DNA of 64,000 nt from CAYZJD01 sp964483455 (GTDB taxonomy: Bacteria; Acidobacteriota; Terriglobia; Bryobacterales; Bryobacteraceae). The position numbers and the translations under genes are program-made. Of this stretch, positions 7,495-15,577 are shown piece after piece. The DNA lies in NCBI GenBank assembly GCA_964483455.1, contig CAZACK010000006.1, positions 24,794 to 88,793 of the forward strand. The letters run 5' to 3'. The notes under the pieces were generated by a model. It searched no databases and had not been told where the DNA came from. It saw only the letters and a program-made list of their open reading frames with translations. How positions within the stretch are numbered: the stretch's first letter is position 1; every line of letters begins with the position of its first letter.

Positions 7495-9251
7495 TCCTTG
7501 ATTTCCACCTGCACGGTCTTGGAGCCGGCGATCACCGCCTCGCCCGCGCCGATTTCGATCTCGCCGATCTTGGAATTGCGCCAGGCGATTCCCCCGCCGA
7601 GGGCCGCCTGGTTGCGCGACAGGATTTGCGCCAGCGACGGAGGCGGCGACGGCAGGTCCTCGCCCTGCACGTCGAAGCTGGGATCGGCGCGCCAGATCCG
7701 GACGTAGGCCTTGGTGTTGCCACGAAGCGAGTTCAGGAACGAGACGAGTTGCGCGGGCGATCGGGGCGTCGATCCGATAAGCTGGCGGAACTCGGCGAAG
7801 TTCGTCGTATTGCCGTCGGCGACGGTGAAATAAACCGCGCCGGCGGGCGCGCCCGAGGGGATCGTCCATGGGACTTTCCGCGCTTGTTCCGCGCCGTTCG
7901 GGCCGGTGAGCACCACCGTCAGTTCCACCGTCTCGCCCGGACGCGCCTCGCGCCGCGAGACCCAGACCTGGTCGATTTGAAGCTGCTTCTTCTCGTCGAA
8001 GGACTCGATGTCGAGCTTCACTTTCCTGAGCTGAAGCCGCTCGAAACCGCTTTGCAGCGCGTAGGCGACCGGAACCGCCGTGGCCAGGGATACTTGTTGG
8101 GGCAGGCTGTACTCGCCGGCGTACATGTTGCTGAGACGGATGGGCGCGGTTCCGTCCTGGAATTCCACTTCGCCGCGGATCGACAGGGTCGAGCTGCCGA
8201 CGTTTCGCTCGGTGGCGTCGAGGGCCGAGTAGACGGCCATCTGAAGAAGAAACGGCGCCAGGAAGCGATCGCGGGCCATCTCGATGTTGTAGTCGGCTCG
8301 GGCGCCGCCCGGCCGTCGAGTGACGGTGATCGCCAGGGGGACCATCGAGGCGCGGCGGCCGAGCTCGCCGGACACCGCCGCGCTGCGATCCTCAGTGATC
8401 GTTCCCATCCATTCCCGCGGGGCAGAGATTTTGAACGAAGCCGCGAGGTTGGGCAGCACAGCGAGAACGTCCGAGCGGGCAAAGGGAAGCTCGGTGGCGC
8501 CGATCGAGAGAAAGCGGTGGCCGAACGCGTAGACCTGTTTGCCGTCGATGTGGGTCACGGTGCCGTCGGCGCCGATGCTGAGATCGCCGCTCATCAGTTG
8601 CACGCTGATCATCGAGCCGGGGACCAGCTTGGCGGGATCGCCTAAGCCGGGCGGAGGATTGCCGCCGCCGGCAATGCCCTGGCGCGGTTCGAGGCCGAGG
8701 GCGCGCAGTTGCGGGGAGAAGTCTTCGATGGTGTTGCGTGTGAATCCGCCGAAGTGGATCGGCGTGGCGATGTCGGTCAACAGGGCATCGCCGGCGGCCA
8801 CGGTTTCCGGGCGTGCGAAGCGCTGCGTCAAGTCCTTGTCCCACAGGCTCGCCTTCGCGAGGACCGGGCGGGAGTCCGTGGACCTCGTCACGCGCAGAAG
8901 CTCGCCGATCGGGCGGATGGCGGCGATGGGCTCCTTCGAGAACGAGAAAGCCAGCGCGACCGCGCCAAGGAGCTTACCGTCGATGTAGACGGGGCTGCCG
9001 CTCATCCCTTGCAGGACGCCGGTCTTGTCGAGGGGGCCGCCGGAGAGCCGGGCCAGCACCAGGCTCTGCTTGGGGCCGACATTCTCCATCGTGCCGAGGA
9101 TCTCCACCTGGAACTCCTCGGTCCGGTCGCCGCTAAAGACCGTCCGGCCGGTTCCGCGCATGCCGGGTTTCACGTCCTTGAGGGGGAAGAAGGCGGGCTT
9201 CGCCAGCAGCAGCGAGGCGGCGAGGATCCCGGCGAGGAACTGGACGGGCAC
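7491..9251 (-). CDS. SpoIVB-type (S55) serine peptidase-like exported protein
   Basis: A 586-residue protein with GTG start and signal peptide (FLAGILAASLLLAKPAF). Residues 82-87 read GMSGSP, the S55 active-site signature with Ser86 as candidate nucleophile, followed by VYIDGKLLGAVAL. A second conserved block, VYAFGHRFLSIG, gives His245 as candidate base. In Bacillus SpoIVB the histidine comes before the serine, whereas here the order is reversed; many non-sporulating homologues are, to my knowledge, annotated S55 with this order. Spore formation is not implied. The downstream propeller gene overlaps by 4 bp, so the two probably act together in the envelope. Confidence 0.8.
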   Translation of the reverse strand: MPVQFLAGILAASLLLAKPAFFPLKDVKPGMRGTGRTVFSGDRTEEFQVEILGTMENVGPKQSLVLARLSGGPLDKTGVLQGMSGSPVYIDGKLLGAVALAFSFSKEPIAAIRPIGELLRVTRSTDSRPVLAKASLWDKDLTQRFARPETVAAGDALLTDIATPIHFGGFTRNTIEDFSPQLRALGLEPRQGIAGGGNPPPGLGDPAKLVPGSMISVQLMSGDLSIGADGTVTHIDGKQVYAFGHRFLSIGATELPFARSDVLAVLPNLAASFKISAPREWMGTITEDRSAAVSGELGRRASMVPLAITVTRRPGGARADYNIEMARDRFLAPFLLQMAVYSALDATERNVGSSTLSIRGEVEFQDGTAPIRLSNMYAGEYSLPQQVSLATAVPVAYALQSGFERLQLRKVKLDIESFDEKKQLQIDQVWVSRREARPGETVELTVVLTGPNGAEQARKVPWTIPSGAPAGAVYFTVADGNTTNFAEFRQLIGSTPRSPAQLVSFLNSLRGNTKAYVRIWRADPSFDVQGEDLPSPPPSLAQILSRNQAALGGGIAWRNSKIGEIEIGAGEAVIAGSKTVQVEIKE

Positions 9252-9334
9252 GACTACATTCTACCGCCGTGGATTAGTAACAACGGCAGGCGCGGGCGAA
9301 ATGGAAAAAAGGGGGAAAAGGCGTCCGATCCCTT

Positions 9335-10372
9335 TCAGGACGGCAGCGTTTCCAGCGTGTGGCCGACGTGGGCGACCGCCGACATCACCTTCTCGTAGTG
9401 CATGCGCATCGGTCCGAGGACGGCGACTTTCGCGGTCAGGCCTCCGGCGGTGGCCACGGTGACGCCGATGAGCGACAGTTGCTTCATGGTGGGATGGACG
9501 TCCCCCAGCCCCACGTGGACGCACACCGCTCCGGGCGGAGACTCCAGCAGGCTGTCCAGGATCTGGAGGATGCGCCGCTTTTCTTCGAGCGCGCGCAGCA
9601 ACTCGCGCATGCTCTCGCGCGTCAGGTGCAGGTCGACGTCAACCAGGTAGGCGGCGCCCTCCAGGTGCACCTCGGGATCGAACTCGATGTCGAGGAAGCC
9701 CCGGCTGTAGAGCAGGCTGAGCCTCTTCAACAGCGCGTCGTACCAGGCGCCCTGCAACTGGAGCCGCCGCTCCAGTTCCTCGCGCGCCTCGGACAATACC
9801 CAGCCGCTGAAGTGGTAATTGAGGTAGTTACGGATTGAGTTCAGCTCGTCGGCAGACAGTTCCTCATCGAGCGTCACCAGGCGGTTGTGAACCGTACGGT
9901 TGCCGGTGACCACAACGACGAGGACGCGGCGGTCAGCCAGAGGGATCAGTTCCACGCGGTCCAGCACCTGCGCCGAAGCCGGGATGGCTGCGGCGATGCC
10001 GACGTTGTGCGTCAACTCGGTCAGCACGTGCGACGAACGGCCGACTCCGTCCTCCACGCTTCGCACCCCGCGAAAGCCGTGCTGCATCCGCTCGACGTCG
10101 GCCGCCGACGGCCGGCGCACAGTCACACCCTGAGCGAACGCGTGAAACGCCTTCTCCGTCGGGACGCGGCCGGCGGAAGTGTGCGGCTGAGACAGGAAAC
10201 CTTCCTCGCACAGTTCAGCCATGACGTTCCGGATCGACGCCGCGCTCAAGGCGGAGCCCCGCCTCCGGGAAACCGTCATCGACGCCACCGGCTCGCCGGT
10301 TTCGATAAACTCGCGCACGATGGCGCGGAGAATCTCCGCTTTGCGTGCCGTCAGGACAGTTTCGCGCAACAT
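9335..10372 (-). CDS. hrcA: Heat-inducible transcription repressor HrcA
   Basis: A 345-residue protein with the HrcA layout. The N-terminal winged helix (about residues 8-75) includes the typical SAASIRNVMAELCEEGFLSQPHTSAGRVPT. A GAF-like domain and the C-terminal signature (GPMRMHYEKVMSAVAHV) follow. HrcA represses chaperone genes by binding CIRCE (TTAGCACTC-N9-GAGTGCTAA) and is itself tuned by GroEL. No CIRCE is visible within 110 bp of its start, and grpE/dnaK/dnaJ do not follow, so this copy is outside the usual heat-shock operon. Confidence 0.95.
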   Translation of the reverse strand: MLRETVLTARKAEILRAIVREFIETGEPVASMTVSRRRGSALSAASIRNVMAELCEEGFLSQPHTSAGRVPTEKAFHAFAQGVTVRRPSAADVERMQHGFRGVRSVEDGVGRSSHVLTELTHNVGIAAAIPASAQVLDRVELIPLADRRVLVVVVTGNRTVHNRLVTLDEELSADELNSIRNYLNYHFSGWVLSEAREELERRLQLQGAWYDALLKRLSLLYSRGFLDIEFDPEVHLEGAAYLVDVDLHLTRESMRELLRALEEKRRILQILDSLLESPPGAVCVHVGLGDVHPTMKQLSLIGVTVATAGGLTAKVAVLGPMRMHYEKVMSAVAHVGHTLETLPS

Positions 10373-10480
10373 CTCCTTTGAAATGGGCAGACCGCCCTAC
10401 TGTTGTATTTTATGTGGAGCGCATCCGAGGGTCAACGCCGCGTTTCCTCGATGGCAAAATGGCAATACAATGGAGTAGCC

Positions 10481-12625
10481 ATGCGAGTCCTAGCTCTGAT
10501 CGTCCTATCCGCCGTGGGCCTGCCGGCGCAGGAAGCCGGGCAGACTCTGCCGCAGCAGCCGTCGCAAACGGTGATCCGCGCTACCGGGCAGGAAGTCCTC
10601 CTCGACGTCATTATCCGGGACAAGAAGGGGAAATCGATCCTCGACCTGAAGCCCGAAGAGATCGAAGTCAACGACGAGGGCGGCAAGATGAAGCTGACGG
10701 GCTTCCGGCTGGTGACTGGAACCGCCGAGGCCGGTCTCGCGCCGGAGTCTGAGGCCGCGGCCGCCCCCAAACGGTATGACCCCATGCGCCAGCTTCGGCT
10801 GGTGAGCCTCGTCTTTGAGGGGTTGGACAACGAGGCCCGGCTGCGGTCCCGAGCGGCCGCCAACGAGTTCCTCAAGAATGAGTTACAGCAGAACGTGTAC
10901 CTGGCGGTCTTTACGATCGATCAGCGCCTCCACGTGATCCAGCAGTTCACCAACGACCGCGGCCTGCTGGCCAAGGCGATCGAGCGGGCGACCACCGGAC
11001 ATCTGCTCGACTTCACAGCCCAGTCGGACGCGATCCGGAAGGAGTTGGAACAGGTTCGCCGAAGCCAGTCCGCCTCGGCCGAAGCGGCGGCTGCCGCCCA
11101 GCCGGGCCGGGGCTCGCCGGGCGCGGGCTCCGCCGCCGGCAACTACGCCGAGGCGAGAATGGCCCAGCTTACCCTCGACATCCTCTCCTTCTCCGAAAAA
11201 CTCACACGCATGCAGGCCTCCCGCGCCTCCATCTTCTCCATCTTGTCGCTGGTGAAGGAACAGGCCCCGCTTCCCGGGCGCAAGACCGTGGTCTACTTCT
11301 CCGACGGCATCGAGGTCGAGGAGAGTATGGTCGAACAGTTCCGCAGCATGATCGGAACGGCCAACCGCGCCGGTGTCAGCATTTACGGGGTCGACGCCCG
11401 CGGACTGACCCTGGAGGCGCAGACCGGCGCCAGCACCGGCATGCTTCGCGAAGCCGCCGGATCCAGCATGGCTTCCACGGAAGGAGGCTCGGTGACGTCG
11501 GATCAGGTACGGATCTTCGATACTGCCCGCGGCAGCATCCACGCCAATCGCCAGCAGTCCCTGGAGAACCTCTCGCAGAGCACCGGCGGTTTCATGATCG
11601 CCAACACGAACGACCTGCGCGCGCCGTTGCGGAGAATCTCCGAAGACGTCCTTACCTTCTATGAGCTCGCCTATACTCCGCCAATCACCGACTTCGACGG
11701 CAAGTTCCGGCGCATCGAGGTGAAAGTCAAGCGGTCCGGCTTGAAGGTGCAGGCGCGCAGCGGCTATTTTGCCCTGCCGCCCAACAGTGATTCCGTCTTC
11801 GCCTACGAGGTGCCGCTCCTCCGCGCGCTCTCCTCCCCGCAATTGCCGGCGAGTGTCCCCTACCGCACCGGCGCACTGCGCTTCGGCAAGCAGGAAGACA
11901 AGATCGAATACTCGCTGGTGGTCGAAGTCCCGCTGAAGGGCCTCAAGCCGGTGGAAGACAAGAAGAACAAGCGCTACAACACCCGCCTGTCGGTTTTGGC
12001 GCTCGTGAAAGATCAGCAGGGGCAAATTGTCCAGAGATTCAGTCGCGACTATCCCTTTCACGTGCCCAAGGACAGGCTGGCGGCATTCCAGGAGCAGATC
12101 TTTCTCGAGAAAGTCCCGATGAGCCTGGGACCGGGAAGGTACACGCTGGAGTCCTCGGTGATGGATGCGGAAGGATTGCAGGTCGGGGCGAAACGCGCTT
12201 CGCTGGTAGTGCCGCCGCCGGTTCCGGGCGTCGCCATCAGCAGCCTGGCGCTGGTTCGCCGCAGCGACCCCGTGCCGCCTCAGGCCACCCCCGATTCCTA
12301 TCACTATCAGGGGACGCGGATCGTTCCGACCTTGGATACCAATGTCCAGGTGACGCCGGGCGGCGCGGTTTCCTTCTTCTTTGTCGTCTTTCCGTCGCCG
12401 TCGATCCCTGACAAGCCGCTGGTAGTGTTCGAGCTCTCCCGGGAAGGGGTTTCCCTCGGCCGGCTCAAGCAGGAGCTTCCCGACCCGGACCAGCGGGGAG
12501 CGATCCCGAACCTGGCTTCCTTTCCGCTGGACCAGCTCAAGCCCGGACAATACGAACTGGTGGTTGTAGCGCGGCAAGGCGCCTCGCTGGCGGAACAGCG
12601 CTCCGTGTTCGTCGTCAACCAGTAG
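10481..12625 (+). CDS. Exported VWFA-related protein of the acidobacterial type
   Basis: The start at 10481 gives a good signal peptide (MRVLALIVLSAVGLPAQ) and a GGAG Shine-Dalgarno five bases upstream; the product is 714 residues. The N-terminal part (DVIIRDKKGKSILDLKPEEIEV, shortened here) is the beta-sandwich that precedes the von Willebrand A-like domain in this family. The A-like core includes TVVYFSDGIE and GVSIYGVDARG, followed by LSQSTGGFMI. The C-terminal third is a set of beta-rich repeats. Proteins of this family are abundant and exported in Acidobacteria; their function is unknown. A clean DxSxS metal site is not evident, so metal-dependent adhesion is uncertain. Confidence 0.87.
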   Translation: MRVLALIVLSAVGLPAQEAGQTLPQQPSQTVIRATGQEVLLDVIIRDKKGKSILDLKPEEIEVNDEGGKMKLTGFRLVTGTAEAGLAPESEAAAAPKRYDPMRQLRLVSLVFEGLDNEARLRSRAAANEFLKNELQQNVYLAVFTIDQRLHVIQQFTNDRGLLAKAIERATTGHLLDFTAQSDAIRKELEQVRRSQSASAEAAAAAQPGRGSPGAGSAAGNYAEARMAQLTLDILSFSEKLTRMQASRASIFSILSLVKEQAPLPGRKTVVYFSDGIEVEESMVEQFRSMIGTANRAGVSIYGVDARGLTLEAQTGASTGMLREAAGSSMASTEGGSVTSDQVRIFDTARGSIHANRQQSLENLSQSTGGFMIANTNDLRAPLRRISEDVLTFYELAYTPPITDFDGKFRRIEVKVKRSGLKVQARSGYFALPPNSDSVFAYEVPLLRALSSPQLPASVPYRTGALRFGKQEDKIEYSLVVEVPLKGLKPVEDKKNKRYNTRLSVLALVKDQQGQIVQRFSRDYPFHVPKDRLAAFQEQIFLEKVPMSLGPGRYTLESSVMDAEGLQVGAKRASLVVPPPVPGVAISSLALVRRSDPVPPQATPDSYHYQGTRIVPTLDTNVQVTPGGAVSFFFVVFPSPSIPDKPLVVFELSREGVSLGRLKQELPDPDQRGAIPNLASFPLDQLKPGQYELVVVARQGASLAEQRSVFVVNQ

Positions 12626-12659
12626 GAGGCAGGGGTGGCCACCCGTCTCGCCGGGTCAC

Positions 12660-12668
12660 TGGTACAAT
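12660..12668 (+). promoter_or_regulatory. Extended -10 promoter element
   Basis: TGGTACAAT fits the extended -10 consensus TGnTATAAT with one change. It lies about 50 nt before the GTG start at 12719 with no convincing -35. The same motif recurs before several other genes in the window. Confidence 0.5.
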
Positions 12669-12718
12669 AGCGGGTTGCGTCCAGCCATCGGGTTGGAACC
12701 CCTTGTGGGAGAGTTTGC

Positions 12719-13129
12719 GTGGCGCTTTTCCGAGATTTTCTCCGCTTGTATTCCCTTCTGTTCCACGGACTGTTCGCCGTGTTCCTGCTCCTGCTGGCGG
12801 CAGTGGCGTTGATTAGCGGGACTGGCAGCTTCTGGTTCGAGATCCTCCCCTGGTCCGGGGAGAAGCTGGCCTGGTGGCTGCTCGGCCTGGCCGTTGGCGG
12901 TTTGCTCTTCGTGTTCCTGGCCTGGCGTGGGAAACTGAACGGGCTGTTCCTCCTGTGGACGCTGGTGGTGCTGGCGCTGGTCGTCCGAGGGTATTTCTTT
13001 TCCGACTACATGTTTTCGCCGGGAACCGATCAATTCCGGAACGCGTTGTTGATCATCGGCGGCGCGCTGCTGGCGGTTATCGGCGCCAGGGACGGCGCCG
13101 GCAGGCGGTCCCGCACGGGACTGGCGTAA
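12719..13129 (+). CDS. Small integral membrane protein, four TM helices
   Basis: A 136-residue protein starting with GTG after a GGGAGAG Shine-Dalgarno. Four hydrophobic helices are apparent, at about residues 14-34, 50-68, 75-95 and 107-121, with a basic C-terminal tail (RRSRTG). No family was recognised. It sits between an exported VWFA protein and a small beta-barrel, all on the plus strand, with its own candidate promoter. Confidence 0.7.
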   Translation: MALFRDFLRLYSLLFHGLFAVFLLLLAAVALISGTGSFWFEILPWSGEKLAWWLLGLAVGGLLFVFLAWRGKLNGLFLLWTLVVLALVVRGYFFSDYMFSPGTDQFRNALLIIGGALLAVIGARDGAGRRSRTGLA

Positions 13130-13200
13130 CAACCACCCGGCTGGGGTCATAATGTAAGGAAGCGCAACCCTCCGGGGGCGAAGCGCGTCGAAAGGGCGGT

Positions 13201-13818
13201 ATGAAAGCTCTCTGCATCCTGGCGACGGCGATTCCGCTGGCAGCCCAGTCGTGGTGGCCCAAGCACAATTTCACGGTCGGCGGCGGGGCCGGGCTGCCTC
13301 GAGCGGACCTCGACGGCTTCTTCGGATCCAGCCCCGGCCTGTCGGCGAGCTACGGCTACCGGTTCCACCCCAACTTCCAGTTGGACTTCGGGCTGGACAC
13401 CCTATTCGGCGCCGCCGGCGTAAGAGATTTTCTGCCGACGCAAGTCGGCTCCTTTCGCATCAAGGACTACCAGTTCCTCGTGCCGTTCGGCGGCCGGGCG
13501 ATCCTGCCGCTGGCCCGCGGCCGCGTGTTGGTCTCCGGCGGCGGGGGCGGCGCCTATCTGCGCTATTCGGAGAGAGTCCGGCAGCCGAGTTACTATTACT
13601 ACATCGAATGTCCCGTGTGCCGGTCGCGCGACGGCTGGGGCTATTACGCACTGCTCAGCGCGCGCGTCGCTCTGGACCAGAGGAGCACGTTCTGGCTGGG
13701 AACCACGACGAAGGTCTACCGCGGCCGGACCGAAGGCGACCCGTTCGGAGATCTGCCTTACATCCGCACGCGGGACCACTGGGTGAACCTGGCAGGGGAG
13801 TTCGGAATCAGCTTCTGA
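13201..13818 (+). CDS. Small outer-membrane beta-barrel-like protein
   Basis: A 205-residue protein with a short signal sequence (MKALCILATAIPLAAQS) and alternating aromatic/glycine strands (NFTVGGGAGLP, LSASYGYRFHPNFQLDFGLD, FWLGTTTKVYRG), ending in Phe (LAGEFGISF), a typical outer-membrane beta-signal. Length and strand count suggest an eight-stranded OmpA/OmpX-like barrel. One loop contains CPVC, a possible disulfide or metal site. A CATAAT -10-like element lies about 50 bp upstream. The function is unknown. Confidence 0.7.
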   Translation: MKALCILATAIPLAAQSWWPKHNFTVGGGAGLPRADLDGFFGSSPGLSASYGYRFHPNFQLDFGLDTLFGAAGVRDFLPTQVGSFRIKDYQFLVPFGGRAILPLARGRVLVSGGGGGAYLRYSERVRQPSYYYYIECPVCRSRDGWGYYALLSARVALDQRSTFWLGTTTKVYRGRTEGDPFGDLPYIRTRDHWVNLAGEFGISF

Positions 13819-13954
13819 GGCCGCTTGACTGCCGGGCGGGCAGGCCTGTTGGATGTCCTGGGACGTAGCTCTCAGGCCCGTCCCATGATCCGCCCGGGGT
13901 GATGCTCGGCTGACTTCGATCGGGCGAGTTAGTCCGGCCGCCCTCGGCCAGACA

Positions 13955-15577
13955 TCATTTGAACTCCAATTTCTGACAGGAACCGTTCCCGCAGGTCCTG
14001 AGCTTCGCAAGCCATCCCTCGTGAATCTGGCGCTGCTGCTGCCGGTCCGGTGAGAGGTCATTATGCAAGCTCATTGTCTGGTGCGTATCCACGGCCATGT
14101 CGTAGAACTCCTTGGCGCCATCAAGGTAGCTGACGTAAAGTTGGTTTGGAACGTTCACCGTGGTGCTGCCCGTTCTCACGGCCGCGTAATCGGGGACGGC
14201 GAAGGGCTCAGTCCCATCGCCGCACGCCGAGGATTCTATCAGAGCCCTGCTCCTCCACCTCTGGCCAGGCTTAGCCAACAGGGGTGTCAACGACACCCCA
14301 TCGACCGCACGGGAAGGCCTGGCCTGAGCCAGGGCGGCAATCGTCGGCGCCAGATCAATGTTGGTCACGAGCGCCGGCTCAGTGGCCGGCCCTTTGAGGC
14401 TGATGTACAAGGGAACTCGAATGGACTCTTCGTGGGGCGTGTTCTTGGACGACAGGCGATGTTCTCCGTAGAACCAGCCGTTGTCGGAAGTGAAGATCAG
14501 AACCGTGCTTTCGTATTTCCCCACTGCATGGAGCGCGCTTGCCAGCCTGCCGACGAGATCGTCCACGGCCCGCAGGGACGCCAGCCGATCCTGGTACTGC
14601 CGCGTCAAGTACGAGATGTCCTGTGTCGTCAAGAGAGCCTTTTCCTGAATCCAGGCGGGCTTGTCGGTGACATCAAGCTCATTGAAGTTCGGCGAAGCCG
14701 GCAACGGCAACGAGACACTGCCGGCGTGTCGCGGAGCAGACCGTACATCCCAACGCCAGGCATCCGTATACTCATCAGTAGTTCCCTGGTCGGGGAAGCA
14801 TTCCACGTGAGGCGCGCCAGGAGCGACCACCAAGAAGAAGGGCGAGTCGCCAAAACCAACGGAACGTCCAATGTAATTCTCTGCCCGGGCGGCGAGCACA
14901 TCCGTCTGGTAGTCCTCGGGATCGCTGCCATACGGTACGACAATCCCGTTGTCAGAAACCCAGTAATTGTACTGGTTTGGATTGTCCCACCAAACGCTAA
15001 CCTGCCCTCCGCGGCCCAACATCGGAAATGGAAGAACAAATGCCTGCCAGTCGTCCCAGCCGGGGGGAACATGAATCGCATCCGAGTGATTGATGACGCC
15101 ATCTCTGTTTACATCCGTATAGCCGTATCCATCCATATACTTTCCGAGCAGGGCGGTCCGATAGCCGGCATTCCGAAGCCAAACGGGCAGCGTCTGGCGC
15201 GCATCGAAGATCGAGACTCCACAGCGATCAAGAAGACCGAGGTTATGTGAATACTGCCCGGTCAGGAAGGAAGCGCGAGAGGGGCAGCCCCGGGGATGTG
15301 TGACAACAGCGTTGCTGAACGTTGTACCGCGACTCTTGAATTGCTGCTCGATGTTCGGCATCATGCCGTCGGCGATCATCGTTTCCACGGATCCTGTATC
15401 CAAGTCGTCCGCCATGATCACGACGATGTTGGGCCTAGTAGCGGCGACAACAATATGAATGGGACATGTCACCGTCACCAGGAGTCCGGCAAGAGGAAGT
15501 GCAGAGAAAGTGATGCGCCGGGGGATAGTGGAGCGTTGACCCCGGCCACTCCAATCGTTCGGCCTAGTCCTGTTCAT
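13955..15577 (-). CDS. Sulfatase-family protein with glycine at the formylglycine position (possibly inactive)
   Basis: A 540-residue alkaline-phosphatase-superfamily sulfatase. A signal/anchor (about residues 22-46) is followed by the first metal-site block with Asp57/Asp58 (IVVIMADDLD). The signature region reads G97-C98-P99-S100-R101 then ASFLTGQYSHN. In type I sulfatases the pattern is C-x-P-S-R, with the first Cys converted to formylglycine; here that position is Gly and the Cys sits one residue later. The upstream paralogue keeps the catalytic Cys. The TSDNGW and GEHR segments are retained, so the fold is intact. The gene starts inside the paralogue's stop (TGAATG) with a GGAGG Shine-Dalgarno. 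Confidence 0.88.
   Translation of the reverse strand: MNRTRPNDWSGRGQRSTIPRRITFSALPLAGLLVTVTCPIHIVVAATRPNIVVIMADDLDTGSVETMIADGMMPNIEQQFKSRGTTFSNAVVTHPRGCPSRASFLTGQYSHNLGLLDRCGVSIFDARQTLPVWLRNAGYRTALLGKYMDGYGYTDVNRDGVINHSDAIHVPPGWDDWQAFVLPFPMLGRGGQVSVWWDNPNQYNYWVSDNGIVVPYGSDPEDYQTDVLAARAENYIGRSVGFGDSPFFLVVAPGAPHVECFPDQGTTDEYTDAWRWDVRSAPRHAGSVSLPLPASPNFNELDVTDKPAWIQEKALLTTQDISYLTRQYQDRLASLRAVDDLVGRLASALHAVGKYESTVLIFTSDNGWFYGEHRLSSKNTPHEESIRVPLYISLKGPATEPALVTNIDLAPTIAALAQARPSRAVDGVSLTPLLAKPGQRWRSRALIESSACGDGTEPFAVPDYAAVRTGSTTVNVPNQLYVSYLDGAKEFYDMAVDTHQTMSLHNDLSPDRQQQRQIHEGWLAKLRTCGNGSCQKLEFK

Noticed and set aside
5722..7707. Long plus-strand open frame opposite the propeller gene
   Set aside because: No motif or ribosome-binding site; low-complexity Arg/Gly/Val composition typical of antisense frames in GC-rich DNA.
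12633..12644. GGGTGGCCACCC palindrome as terminator of the VWFA gene
   Set aside because: No loop and no T-run; too short to support a terminator call.
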